From DATFMP01 sp035266845 (GTDB lineage: Bacteria; SAR324; JACQKK01): 64,000 bases of DNA. Location: the NCBI GenBank assembly GCA_035266845.1, contig DATFMP010000033.1:1-64000 (forward strand), in the 5' to 3' direction. Position 1 is the first letter of the stretch. Each line of letters starts with the position of its first letter. The notes below the pieces were generated by a model. It had not been told where the DNA came from, searched no databases, and saw only the letters and a program-made list of their open reading frames with translations. The position numbers and the translations under genes were made by a program. This document shows positions 56,060 through 64,000 of this stretch, one piece after another.

Positions 56060-57699
56060 ATTCCGTGTCCGGACATTAGGGCCCCGATGTGCTGCCGGTG
56101 CGCCGGTTCGGCGGGCGACTCACCCACGATCTTGCCGCGGAAGATCACTGCCACGCGGTGAGCGATGGCCATCAGTTCGTCCAGTTCCGACGAGATGAGC
56201 AGGATCCCCACGCCCCGCCGGGCCGCCTCGCGCAGGAAAACGGCGACCGCCTCTACCGCGCTCACGTCCAGCCCACGGGTGGGTTGCGCGGCCAACAGGA
56301 AGCGCAGAGGCCGCAGGTTCAGTTCCCGCGCCAGCACTGCCTTCTGCTGATTGCCGCCCGAAAGCGTGCGGAAGGGCACGTCCGGATCGGCCGCCCGCAC
56401 GTCGAACTCCGCCATCAACTCCAGGGCGCGTCGGCGCATCTGGCGCCGACGCAGCAGCCCCAGGCGGGTATAATCCGACAAGGAGCCCAACAGCAGGTTT
56501 TCCGCCAAGCTCAGGGCGGGAATGCAGCCCACGGCGTGTCGGTCTTCCGGGATGATTCCCGCTCCGGCGGCGGTGATGAAGGCGGGCGACCGGCCCGTGA
56601 TCTCCGTCCCCGCCACGAAGACGCGCCCGGCACTGGGCGGCGCGAGTCCGGCCAGAATCGCCCCCAGCTCGGACTGCCCGTTGCCCTCCACCCCGGCCAG
56701 GCCCACGATTTCCCCTGGCTGCACCAGCAGGGTCACCTCATCCAGGCGGCGCACACCCGTGTCGTCCACAAAGTCCAACCCATCCAGCATCAGGGCCGGT
56801 TCCTCTTGCGTCTCCGCAGGCAGGTGAGCATGGGCCGGTGCCGCGGGTGGCGCCTCGCTCTCGGGCGGCGGGGTCAGTCCCAATTCTTCCGCCAGCACCA
56901 GATCCAGAGACTTTAGCTCGCGGCCGATCATGGCCTGCACAAGCGCCGGAATCTCAATGTTGGGCTGACTGGCTTGTGCCGCTACCAGGCCTCCGCGCAG
57001 CACTGTGATGCGATCCGCGATCTTGCTGATCTCCGCCAGCTTGTGGGTGACCAGCACCACGCCAGCCCCCTGGCTCGCTACCCTGCGGCAGATGGCCAGC
57101 AGCGCATCGATCTCGTCGGGTGGCAGCACGGCGGTTGGCTCATCCAGCAATAGCAGCCGTGGCTCACGCATCAGGCACTTCACCACTTCCACGCGCTGCC
57201 GTTCCCCCACCGACAAGTCCTGCACACGACGGGAAACGTCCAGCTTCAACCCATACGCGCCGGACAGCTCCGCGATCCGCTCCGCGAACGCCTTGCGGTT
57301 CGGCACCCCGGTCACCTGCCCGAGCATCAGGTTCTCCAGCACGGTCATATTGCCGACGAGGCTGAAGTGCTGATGCACCATGGCCACGCCCGCTGCCAGG
57401 GCCGCCGCCGGGCTATCGGGGCTGTACGGCCCCGCGCCAAAGCGCATACCGCCCTGATCGGGTGCCAGCGTGCCGAAAATGATGTTGCACAGCGTGCTTT
57501 TGCCGGCGCCGTTTTCCCCCAGCAGGCAGTGCACCTCACCCGGGGCAATGCGCAAGGACACGTCGCGCAGCGCCTGCACCGGGCCAAAGCGCTTGGAGAT
57601 GCCGTCCAGCACCAGAGGCGCCGAACCGGGTGTTGCCGCATCCCCGCCCAAGGGCGAGGATGCGGCTTCTGGGGGAGGAGATGTCATCACAACCGGCAC
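56056..57699 (-). CDS. BMP-type ABC transporter ATP-binding protein (two ATPase domains)
   Basis: A 547-residue protein with two ABC domains. The first has GENGAGKST, LSVGERQRVEVVKCL and LLLLDEPTAVL. The second is degenerate in its Walker A (VGLAGVEGNGQSELG), as is normal for this family, but has LSGGNQQKAVLAREL. The start is a GTG with GGAGG 8 bases in front, at the end of the binding-protein gene; an ATG four codons later is possible. A loop between the domains (about 270-290) is Pro/Ala-rich. Confidence 0.92.
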   Translation of the reverse strand: MPVVMTSPPPEAASSPLGGDAATPGSAPLVLDGISKRFGPVQALRDVSLRIAPGEVHCLLGENGAGKSTLCNIIFGTLAPDQGGMRFGAGPYSPDSPAAALAAGVAMVHQHFSLVGNMTVLENLMLGQVTGVPNRKAFAERIAELSGAYGLKLDVSRRVQDLSVGERQRVEVVKCLMREPRLLLLDEPTAVLPPDEIDALLAICRRVASQGAGVVLVTHKLAEISKIADRITVLRGGLVAAQASQPNIEIPALVQAMIGRELKSLDLVLAEELGLTPPPESEAPPAAPAHAHLPAETQEEPALMLDGLDFVDDTGVRRLDEVTLLVQPGEIVGLAGVEGNGQSELGAILAGLAPPSAGRVFVAGTEITGRSPAFITAAGAGIIPEDRHAVGCIPALSLAENLLLGSLSDYTRLGLLRRRQMRRRALELMAEFDVRAADPDVPFRTLSGGNQQKAVLARELNLRPLRFLLAAQPTRGLDVSAVEAVAVFLREAARRGVGILLISSELDELMAIAHRVAVIFRGKIVGESPAEPAHRQHIGALMSGHGI

Positions 57700-57703
57700 C
57701 GGA

Positions 57704-58690
57704 TCAACCCTCCAGCACCTTGATTTTGCCCGACAGCAGATCTTTCTCGATCTCCCGGATTTTGTGCTTCATCTTCGACGTCCCGTGGCAGAACACGAAA
57801 TCCGAGGCTCGCGGCCCCATGGTCAATCCAAAGGGCTTGAACCCGGCCTTCCAGGTTCCGGCCACCATGTGGTCAATGGCGTATTCCACCTGAAAGCCCA
57901 CGCCTGTGATGGAATAGGCCACGTAGAGCGGGTCCGTCCCGCAGCGGTCCGTGTAGCTGCCGATGATGTGCGTACCCTTTTCTCTTGCCGCCTGCTCCAT
58001 GCCCCGCAGGCCAAGGTTCAGGATGTGGTAGTGAATGTCGGCACCCTGGGCAATCGCGGCCAGAGTCGCCTCCTTGGCCTTGGCGACGTCGTCAAAGTCG
58101 CCCGTATAGTTCTCGAAGTATTTGATGTTCTTGTTGATGTACTTGGCCCCCATGCCAAATTCCTTGCCCGTATTCACAATGGCAGGAATTTCCAGGCCGC
58201 CCACGTAGCTGACCACCCCGGTCTTGGAGAGCATCGCCGCTGCCGCACCGGCCACAAAGCCGATTTCCGCCTGGCGCACGTCATATTGGGCCAGGTTGGG
58301 GAACTGGTCACCGCGATTGCCACCCACGATTGAGAACTTGGTGCCTGGAAAGCGCTTCGACACTTTGATCATGGAAGCCTGGGTCTGCCCGCCGACGCCG
58401 ATCACCAGGGCATTCTTGCTGGCCAGCAACGTCAGGGCTTGGTCCATGTCCGCGAACTTGACGTTCTCGATGTACGTGACCTTGATCTTGTCGCCGTACT
58501 TCTTCTCCGAGGCCACCATGCCGTCGTAGCCGGATTCCATCCATCCTTTGTCGGATTTGGAGCCGGGAATCAGCACACCGATCAAAATGGGGCCCGCCGC
58601 CTGGGCCGGGCGGCCGACGGTTCCAAAGAGCGCCAAACTGGCTGCCGTGGCTGCCGTGCTCTGCAAAAGCTTGCGTCGTGTGAGGTCCAT
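57704..58690 (-). CDS. BMP-family substrate-binding protein with Tat-type signal
   Basis: A 328-residue periplasmic protein. The signal peptide has twin arginines, DLTRRKLLQSTAATAASLALFG, and no lipobox. GVLIPGSKSDKGWMESGYDGM, VIGVGGQTQASMI, FSIVGGNRGDQFPN and YVGGLEIPAIV are the BMP/PnrA-like fold. It captures the substrate for the ABC transporter whose genes follow. The start MDLTRRK at 58690 is preferred; a longer frame from 58780 lies in the leader. It is transcribed from a sigma-54 promoter divergent from the triuret-hydrolase gene. Confidence 0.92.
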   Translation of the reverse strand: MDLTRRKLLQSTAATAASLALFGTVGRPAQAAGPILIGVLIPGSKSDKGWMESGYDGMVASEKKYGDKIKVTYIENVKFADMDQALTLLASKNALVIGVGGQTQASMIKVSKRFPGTKFSIVGGNRGDQFPNLAQYDVRQAEIGFVAGAAAAMLSKTGVVSYVGGLEIPAIVNTGKEFGMGAKYINKNIKYFENYTGDFDDVAKAKEATLAAIAQGADIHYHILNLGLRGMEQAAREKGTHIIGSYTDRCGTDPLYVAYSITGVGFQVEYAIDHMVAGTWKAGFKPFGLTMGPRASDFVFCHGTSKMKHKIREIEKDLLSGKIKVLEG

Positions 58691-58768
58691 GATTCCTATA
58701 AGGTAGGGGTTCCGCAGTAACCCAAAGCTGGGTCGCCTCCAGTGAATTGAATCGGACACCGCCTTGGC

Positions 58769-58784
58769 TGCAAGCCACATGCCC
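58769..58784 (-). promoter_or_regulatory. Sigma-54 promoter of the BMP transporter operon
   Basis: On the minus strand GGCATG-TGGC-TTGCA: the -24 GG and -12 GC are 10 bases apart, with a perfect TTGCA. The predicted start is near 58757, about 67 bases before the ATG. Confidence 0.65.
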
Positions 58785-58970
58785 CCTGTCCGCCGGGTTC
58801 GCGAGCGGGTCCGGGGGCGCTAAATCAGCGGATTTCCGGCCAAACAGAGCCCCAATGGACAGCGTGGATCACTGCGGAAATGCGTAATTGTCCGGCGCCC
58901 CCAACATGAAAGTGCCTGAAAGTTGAGCACTCATTTTGGCGCCCCGCTGACGTATCAGGCGTTTAGCCGC

Positions 58971-58985
58971 TGGCACGCGGATTGC
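58971..58985 (+). promoter_or_regulatory. Sigma-54 promoter of the triuret-hydrolase operon
   Basis: TGGCACG-CGGA-TTGC matches the -24/-12 consensus exactly. The predicted start is near 58997, about 32 bases before the ATG at 59029. GCAC and TGGCGC elements at 58927-58942 faintly resemble an NtrC site. The rest of the 340-base divergent region shows no gene. Confidence 0.75.
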
Positions 58986-59028
58986 GACATGAACAGGGAA
59001 CAGATGCCTTCACTATGGAGATGCGATT

Positions 59029-59841
59029 ATGCCATCCGAATCGAAACCCGCTGCGCAGGCCAAACAGGGAGCATTTCATCGGCTGGGGTCGGGCCCGGGT
59101 TATGCGTGGCGCGTCAACGACGGCCACGTGGATATGTCTATGCCGGAGCCCGCCCCTGTGCCGCTCACCATTGCGGCGCAGCCGCAGACGGTCACAATGG
59201 ACCTGCGGCGCACGGCCTTCATCGTGGTGGACATGCAGAACGACTTCTGCGCACCGGGCGGATGGGTGGATCACCTGGGTGCGGACTACACACCGGATCG
59301 TGCGCCGATTGAGCCCTTGCAGAAGGTGCTCGGCCCCCTGCGGGCCCGCGGCGTGAAGATCATCTGGGTCAACTGGGGCAACCGTCCGGACCTGCTGAAC
59401 ATGCCGCCGAACCAACTGCACCTGTACAAACCCAGCGGCGTGGGCATCGGCTTGGGGGAGCCCTTGCCGGGGAGCGGCGCGCACGTATTGGAGAAGGACA
59501 GTTGGGCCGCCGCCGTGGTGGACGAGCTCCAGCCGGATCCCGCGGACGTGCGGGTGGACAAGCACCGCATCAGCGGCTTCTGGGACACGCCCCTGGACAG
59601 CATCCTGCGCAACCTGGGCATCACGTCCATCCTGTTCAGCGGCGTGAACACGGACCAGTGTGTGCTGCACACGCTGACGGATGCGAACTTTCTGGGCTAT
59701 GGCTGCGTGTTGGTCGAAGACTGCTGCGCCACCACCTCGCCAGAGTTCTGCACGGAGGCCACGGTCTGGAACGTGAAGAAGTGTTTCGGATTCGTCACGG
59801 ATTCCCAGGCTATCCTGCAGGCGTTGGCTGAAAATCCGTAG
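59029..59841 (+). CDS. trtA: Isochorismatase-like cysteine hydrolase, probable triuret hydrolase
   Basis: A 270-residue hydrolase. The catalytic triad of the isochorismatase-like family is visible: Asp68 in VVDMQNDF, Lys178 in VDKHRISGF and Cys211 in GVNTDQCVLHT. It is related to biuret hydrolase but differs from the biuret-hydrolase start found at 63893. Triuret hydrolase makes 1-carboxybiuret, which AtzE/AtzG hydrolyse next; both follow directly. The specific substrate is inferred from this context, as the isochorismatase-like fold alone does not settle it. A ureidoacrylate- or nicotinamidase-type role is less likely. Confidence 0.75.
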   Translation: MPSESKPAAQAKQGAFHRLGSGPGYAWRVNDGHVDMSMPEPAPVPLTIAAQPQTVTMDLRRTAFIVVDMQNDFCAPGGWVDHLGADYTPDRAPIEPLQKVLGPLRARGVKIIWVNWGNRPDLLNMPPNQLHLYKPSGVGIGLGEPLPGSGAHVLEKDSWAAAVVDELQPDPADVRVDKHRISGFWDTPLDSILRNLGITSILFSGVNTDQCVLHTLTDANFLGYGCVLVEDCCATTSPEFCTEATVWNVKKCFGFVTDSQAILQALAENP

Positions 59842-59919
59842 CCCTGCGTCGGGCTGTCGCTCCTCGCGCAGGGGCCGACGTCCCTTGCCCTGGACACCGC
59901 GATTGGCCTCGGAGCCCCC

Positions 59920-60117
59920 ATGCCGGAACCACCAAGCTCGGACCCAGATCTGACCGCCCCGGTGGAGGCGCTCGCGGTAGCGATGGAGCTGCACCTGCTG
60001 CCCGAGGAACGCCCCGGCGTGGCGCAAACCTTCGCGACCCTGCACGCCATCGCCCAGGCGTTGCTGCGGTTTCCGTTGCCGGACGAGATGGAGTCCGCCG
60101 AAGTGTTGCAGCCATGA
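59920..60117 (+). CDS. atzG: 1-Carboxybiuret hydrolase small subunit AtzG
   Basis: A 65-residue acidic helical protein of the DUF4089/AtzG type, with LLPEERPGVAQTFATLHAIAQALLRFPLPDEMESAEVL. AtzG is required for folding and activity of AtzE. Its stop overlaps the atzE ATG (ATGA). Too short for motifs beyond the overall pattern, but the pairing makes the call firm. Confidence 0.85.
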   Translation: MPEPPSSDPDLTAPVEALAVAMELHLLPEERPGVAQTFATLHAIAQALLRFPLPDEMESAEVLQP

Positions 60118-61505
60118 CGAAGCCTCCGGCGCACGCGGATGCCTGGGCCCTGGCGGAGGCCGTGCGCACGCAACAGGTGAGCGCGGAATCCGTGGTGCTG
60201 GCCTGCCTGGAGCGCATCGCGGCGGGCAACCAGCGGATCAATGCTTTTACCGCGACCCTGCCGGAGCGCGCACTGGCCAAGGCCCGGGCTCTGGATGCGC
60301 GCATCGCCGCCAAGGGCGATGCCGGGCCGCTGGCCGGGGTGCCCTTTGCCGTCAAGAACCTGTTCGACATCGCCGGGTTGACCACCCTGGCCGGCGCGAA
60401 AATCCGAGCCGAGCAGCCGCCTGCATCGCTGGATGCCACTGCCGTGGAGCGACTGGAGCACGCCGGAGCCATTTTGGTGGGCGCGCTGAACATGGACGAG
60501 TACGCCTACGGCTTCGTGACGGAAAACGAGCACTTCGGCGCCACGCGCAATCCCCACGACCCGGAGCGGCTGGCCGGGGGATCGTCGGGCGGATCGGCAG
60601 CGGCGGTGGCCGCGGGCCTGGTGCCCCTGGCGCTGGGCTCGGACACGGGTGGGTCGATCCGGGTGCCAGCCAGCCTGTGCGGGGTGTTCGGCTTCAAGCC
60701 CACCTACGGACGGCTCAGCCGCGCCGGCGCGTTCCTGTTTGCACACAGCATGGATCACATCGGGCCGCTGACCCGATCGGCCAGAGATGCGGCGGCCGCG
60801 TTCGACGCACTGCAGGGCTCCGACCCTCGCGACCCTTCGTGCACGTCCCGCCCCGCGGAACCCGCCATGCCGCAATTGACGCAGGACCTGCGCGGCCTGC
60901 GCATCGCGGTGGCGGACGGATACTTCCGGGAAGGCTGCACGCCCCAGGCGTTGGCCGCGACGGACCGCGTAGCCGTGGCGTTGGGCGCCACGACCCGCGT
61001 CGAACTCCCGGAGAGTGCCCTGGCCGCGGGCGCGGCGTTCGTGGTGATGAGCGCGGAGAGCGCCAACCTGCACCTGCCTGACCTGCGCCGGCGCCGGCAG
61101 GACTTCGACTCCGCCAATCGCGTGCCCTTGCTGACGGGGGCGCTGCTGCCGGCGGCATGGTACCTCCAGGCCCAGCGCTTCCGCCGCTGGTACCGGGATG
61201 CCGTTCGCGACGCACTGCGCGACGTGGACGTGCTGGTCGCACCCACGACGCCCTGCGCCGCACCCTTGATCGGGGAATCGCCAATCACGGTGGCGGGCGA
61301 GTCCCTAGTGCCCCGTCACCACCTGGGCCGATTCACCCAGCCACTGTCCTTCATCGGGCTGCCGGTGCTTTCCGTTCCCGTGCAGCAGCCGGACGGTCTG
61401 CCCCTGGGCGTCCAGCTCATCGCAGCTCCGCACCGGGATGCACTGGTGCTGCGGGTGGGCGCGTGGCTGCAGGCCCAGGGAGTGTGCCAGGCCCCGGTCG
61501 CCTAG
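60114..61505 (+). CDS. atzE: 1-Carboxybiuret hydrolase subunit AtzE (amidase-signature enzyme)
   Basis: A 463-residue amidase-signature enzyme. Its catalytic set is Lys81 in VPFAVKNLFD, the cis-serine in AGGSSGGSAAAVA (157/158) and Ser181 in DTGGSIRVP. With AtzG it removes ammonia from 1-carboxybiuret to form 1,3-dicarboxyurea or allophanate-level products. That is the step linking cyanuric acid or triuret degradation to allophanate. It is co-translated with atzG and convergent with atzF. Length is normal. Confidence 0.88.
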   Translation: MTKPPAHADAWALAEAVRTQQVSAESVVLACLERIAAGNQRINAFTATLPERALAKARALDARIAAKGDAGPLAGVPFAVKNLFDIAGLTTLAGAKIRAEQPPASLDATAVERLEHAGAILVGALNMDEYAYGFVTENEHFGATRNPHDPERLAGGSSGGSAAAVAAGLVPLALGSDTGGSIRVPASLCGVFGFKPTYGRLSRAGAFLFAHSMDHIGPLTRSARDAAAAFDALQGSDPRDPSCTSRPAEPAMPQLTQDLRGLRIAVADGYFREGCTPQALAATDRVAVALGATTRVELPESALAAGAAFVVMSAESANLHLPDLRRRRQDFDSANRVPLLTGALLPAAWYLQAQRFRRWYRDAVRDALRDVDVLVAPTTPCAAPLIGESPITVAGESLVPRHHLGRFTQPLSFIGLPVLSVPVQQPDGLPLGVQLIAAPHRDALVLRVGAWLQAQGVCQAPVA

Positions 61506-61521
61506 CGCCGCGGAGCCAACC

Positions 61522-61540
61522 GGCCCGCGCCAGCCGGGCC
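61522..61540. terminator. GC-rich hairpin between convergent atzE and atzF
   Basis: GGCCCG (61522-61527) pairs with CGGGCC (61535-61540) around a 7-base loop. It lies in the 92-base gap between the convergent stops. No T-run is present, so the terminator call is weak. Confidence 0.35.
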
Positions 61541-61597
61541 AGCGGGCGTGCGGCCCGGCAGATGCAATGGCGTGCATTCGGAATGCTTCGGGAGGCG

Positions 61598-63421
61598 CTA
61601 CTCCAGGCTGGCCAGATAGGCCCGCCATCCGCCGTACCTGGAGATGTCTTGCGCCTCGTGGGTGGCCTCGGCCTCGCAGAGGAAACCCAGCACCTGTCGC
61701 CCATCCTCCAGCCGCACCGTGCCGATGCCCAGGGGGGAGGGAATCCGGGCCATCAGACGGCCCAGGGCCTCCGTGGACAACTGCCAAAGTTCCCCCTCGA
61801 TGGGCAAACCCTCGCGGGCGGAGACGCGCACCAGCCCCGGGCGGGGAGGCTCCCCGCCCGGCAGCCCGACCAGGCGGTACTCGGGCGCCGTGCGGCAGAC
61901 CTCCCGGAACGTCGCCTTCAGCTCCGTCAATTGACCGTTGAGGGGCAGTCCCCGCATGTGTCCGCCGACGGCGAGGAGGTAGACCGGCTCGGATTGCGGA
62001 GCCGCAGGCAGGCGGCGTCGCAGGTCTTGCGGCAGCGCTGCTCCGGTTGCGCCCATGGGCAGCCCGGCGGCAGCCTGGAACGCCTCACCGGCGCTGAGCA
62101 AGAGCATCTCGTGCCAGGCCGGCGCAATCAGCGTGACGCCTTGGGGCAGCCCGTTGGAAAGCAAGCCGCTCGGGACGGCCAGGGCCGAGAGGTTCAGCAG
62201 GTTCACGAAGTTGGTGTAGTAGCCCAGGTTCGTGTTCAGTTGCACGGGGTCGCTATTGACCTGCTCGATGGTATAGATGGTGCCGGTGGTGGGCAGCAGC
62301 ATCACGTCCATCCCATCCCAGGCCTGTTCCGTGACCCGGCGCAGCGACTCCAGGCGGTACAGCGCCTGATACACGTCCACGGCGGTGTATCTCTCCGCAC
62401 CCTTGATGATCCCCCGCACTGTCGGGTCCAGGTCGTCCGGGTGCTCGACCAGGAAGGACGCCACCGCGACGTAGCGCTCGGCCACCCATGGCCCCCCGTA
62501 CAGTAGGGCCGCGGTCTCGCGAAAGGGAGCATAGTCGAAAGGCACGACACGGCCTCCCAGTGCCTCGACCCGTTCCACGGCCTTGCGGAAGAGCGCCTGC
62601 GCCTCATGGTCGCCGAAGAAGGACAATTGCTCCGTGTCCGGCACGCCAACCCGCAGGGGGGCACCATCCGCCATCACGTTCGCCGGCAACGACCACCCGG
62701 CCGGGGGCTCGCGGGAATAGGCGTCCTGCGGATCAGGGCCGGCCATCACCCGCAGCACCTCCTCCGCGTCTGCTGCCGTGAGCGTGAATGCCGTGACGCA
62801 ATCCAGGGTGCGGCAGGCCGGTACCACACCCTCCGTGCTGACCAGACCCGGTGTCGGCTTGATGCCCACCAGGTTGTTGAAGGCGGCCGGCACCCGCCCC
62901 GAGCCTGCCGTGTCCGTGCCCAGGGCAAAGCTGGCCTGGCCGGTCGCCACCGCCACTGCGGACCCCGAGGATGACCCGCCGGACACATACGCTGGATCGA
63001 AGGCGTTCTTGCAGGCGCCGAAAGGCGATCGGGTGCCCACCAGCCCGGTGGCAAACTGGTCCAGGTTGGTCTTGCCGACCGGGATTGCGCCCGCCGCCAA
63101 CAACCGCTCCACCACGGTGGCGGAACGTTCCGGGATGTAGGCGAACGCCGGACAGCCCGCGGTCGTGGGCACTCCAGCCAGGTCAATGTTGTCCTTAATG
63201 GCAAAGGGGATGCCATACAGAGGGTGGCTGTCCAGCCCCAGGGCCTCGACCTCCCTGGCCCTGGTCAGGAGCGCCTCGCGGCTCATGCGGTAAATCCACA
63301 CGTTCCGTTCGGGTTGGCGCTCCATTTCCTCCGACAGCCATTCCACCAGCCGTGTCGGCGTCATCGTGCCGGTCTGGTACAGCCGGCGCAGGGAGCGGAT
63401 TTCCAGAGAGATCGTCGGCAT
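61598..63421 (-). CDS. atzF: Allophanate hydrolase
   Basis: A 607-residue protein of the expected AtzF length. The amidase-signature domain has Lys76 in IPFAIKDNID, the cis-serine in SGGSSSGSAVAVA and Ser174 in DTAGSGRVP. A smaller C-terminal domain begins near residue 480 (VYLLAVGGHMRGLPLNGQL...EGELWQLS), the allophanate-hydrolase C-terminal fold. It converts allophanate to CO2 and ammonia, the last step for biuret, triuret and urea-carboxylase routes. No urea carboxylase is present. It is divergent from biuret hydrolase, with a sigma-54 promoter 60 bases upstream. Confidence 0.93.
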   Translation of the reverse strand: MPTISLEIRSLRRLYQTGTMTPTRLVEWLSEEMERQPERNVWIYRMSREALLTRAREVEALGLDSHPLYGIPFAIKDNIDLAGVPTTAGCPAFAYIPERSATVVERLLAAGAIPVGKTNLDQFATGLVGTRSPFGACKNAFDPAYVSGGSSSGSAVAVATGQASFALGTDTAGSGRVPAAFNNLVGIKPTPGLVSTEGVVPACRTLDCVTAFTLTAADAEEVLRVMAGPDPQDAYSREPPAGWSLPANVMADGAPLRVGVPDTEQLSFFGDHEAQALFRKAVERVEALGGRVVPFDYAPFRETAALLYGGPWVAERYVAVASFLVEHPDDLDPTVRGIIKGAERYTAVDVYQALYRLESLRRVTEQAWDGMDVMLLPTTGTIYTIEQVNSDPVQLNTNLGYYTNFVNLLNLSALAVPSGLLSNGLPQGVTLIAPAWHEMLLLSAGEAFQAAAGLPMGATGAALPQDLRRRLPAAPQSEPVYLLAVGGHMRGLPLNGQLTELKATFREVCRTAPEYRLVGLPGGEPPRPGLVRVSAREGLPIEGELWQLSTEALGRLMARIPSPLGIGTVRLEDGRQVLGFLCEAEATHEAQDISRYGGWRAYLASLE

Positions 63422-63476
63422 GTACGCCTGTCAGGCTGTCGCATCTGTCGTGTGAGGGCCCCGAGGGGCACCTTGC

Positions 63477-63491
63477 TGCAACGGGTGTGCC
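63477..63491 (-). promoter_or_regulatory. Sigma-54 promoter of atzF
   Basis: On the minus strand GGCAC-ACCCG-TTGCA with exact GG-N10-GC spacing. The predicted start is near 63465, about 45 bases before the ATG. Confidence 0.7.
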
Positions 63492-63770
63492 GTAGACAAG
63501 AAGTGTTTTCCATCATATCAGCGGACTGCAAAGGACACGGGGCATGCTGCCGGAAGGATAATCATGTCTCGAAAACCAGCCGTGGCACGACGAGCGATGC
63601 TTGCCCATATGTGCGCAATGTACGCCACCGGTGTCGCATCGCCCATTGGACTGCACAAAATTTAGCCATCTCTGCCGGGCCAATGCCTAATTTTTGCGCA
63701 GAACACAGCTCAGGGGCACCGCAAGGAAACGATTGTCATGTCATATCAATGGTTTAATCTGATTCTTTGC
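63492..63770. other. Divergent upstream region between atzF and the biuret-hydrolase gene
   Basis: Noticeably more AT-rich than the neighbouring genes, as expected for an enhancer and bending region between two sigma-54 promoters. I see no clear NtrC palindrome and no gene. Short frames here lack codon bias. Confidence 0.4.
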
Positions 63771-63786
63771 TGGCTTGCACCTTGCA
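63771..63786 (+). promoter_or_regulatory. Sigma-54 promoter of the biuret-hydrolase gene
   Basis: TGGCTTG-CACC-TTGCA with exact GG-N10-GC spacing; both -24 and -12 elements are near consensus. The predicted start is near 63797, about 96 bases before the ATG. Confidence 0.7.
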
Positions 63787-63892
63787 GTCGGAGAGGGGCG
63801 GTATGGAATCCTGCCGAGGACGCGGCGTGTGGAGATCGATGCATTCCACGCAACAAGGTATCCCCCGGAATCGAACCCTCCCTGGATAAGAA

Positions 63893-64000
63893 ATGACCGA
63901 ACGCTATATTGCCGCTGACCCATACCCGTGGCCGTACAGCGGCAAGTTGACCCGGGAAAACACGGCCTTCGTGGTGATCGACATGCAGACGGATTTTTGC
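63893..64000 (+). CDS. biuH: Biuret hydrolase (5' part, cut by window end)
   Basis: Only 36 codons are inside the window: MTERYIAADPYPWPYSGKL and then TAFVVIDMQTDFC. The ADPYPWPY stretch and the VIDMQTDFC aspartate motif match biuret amidohydrolase of the isochorismatase-like family, which splits biuret to allophanate and ammonia. AtzF next to it uses that allophanate. The rest of the gene lies to the right. Confidence 0.8.
   Translation, partial: MTERYIAADPYPWPYSGKLTRENTAFVVIDMQTDFC

Noticed and set aside
1..64000. tRNA, rRNA or insertion sequences
   Set aside because: No cloverleaf-type segment, rRNA stretch, transposase motif or terminal inverted repeat was recognised when reading the intergenic regions.

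Overview
The window is a GC-rich stretch of a Gram-negative, motile bacterium. Features pointing this way are flagellar export and stator genes, two outer-membrane beta-barrels, a TolC-type channel, a Tat-exported NiFe hydrogenase and sigma-54 promoters. A proteobacterial (Pseudomonadota) or delta-type lineage is most likely, but the class cannot be fixed from the sequence. No rRNA, tRNA, insertion sequence or CRISPR array was seen.

Layout. 1-6053 (minus): a menC-like enolase-superfamily gene cut by the window edge, a large coiled-coil protein of unknown function, a DUF1697 protein and tex. 6429-11872 (plus): motA, two different motB genes, then fliL, fliN, fliO, fliP and fliQ. 11974-20175 (plus): a second stator-like unit (one ExbB/TolQ-type and two ExbD-type proteins), a membrane TPR protein, a PrsW-type protease, then murF, ftsW and murG. 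Most of these genes overlap or nearly touch. 20288-26268: a short methyltransferase and a PAP2 protein, then a GNAT-type protein acetyltransferase divergent from an acyl/acetyl-CoA synthetase and a carrier protein. 26479-28529: an AraC-type and a Crp/Fnr-type regulator.

28692-42154 is a type I secretion and envelope island. It holds a LapB-like ABC transporter, a membrane protein that joins a ligand-less CcoN-like domain to a HlyD adaptor, a Gly/Glu/His-rich Calx-beta secreted protein, a TolC-like channel, two outer-membrane barrels and two unusual exported proteins. 42458-43065 is a higBA toxin-antitoxin pair. 43809-53915 is a complete hupSLCD-hypAFCDEB operon for an oxygen-tolerant membrane-bound uptake hydrogenase.

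54063-64000 encodes nitrogen scavenging from urea oligomers: a BMP-family ABC transporter, a probable triuret hydrolase, AtzG and AtzE, allophanate hydrolase AtzF and the first codons of biuret hydrolase. Four good sigma-54 (GG-N10-GC) promoters lie before its four transcription units, which suggests nitrogen control.

Two regulatory themes recur. FNR-type boxes (TTGAC-N4-GTCAA/ATCAA) lie before the secretion ATPase, its likely substrate, the exported protein at 39183 and, as three tandem copies, the hydrogenase operon. The Crp/Fnr gene at 27795 is the obvious candidate regulator. Both stator-like units have one A-type subunit with two B-type subunits, and in each pair one B subunit has the membrane aspartate while the other has serine at that place.
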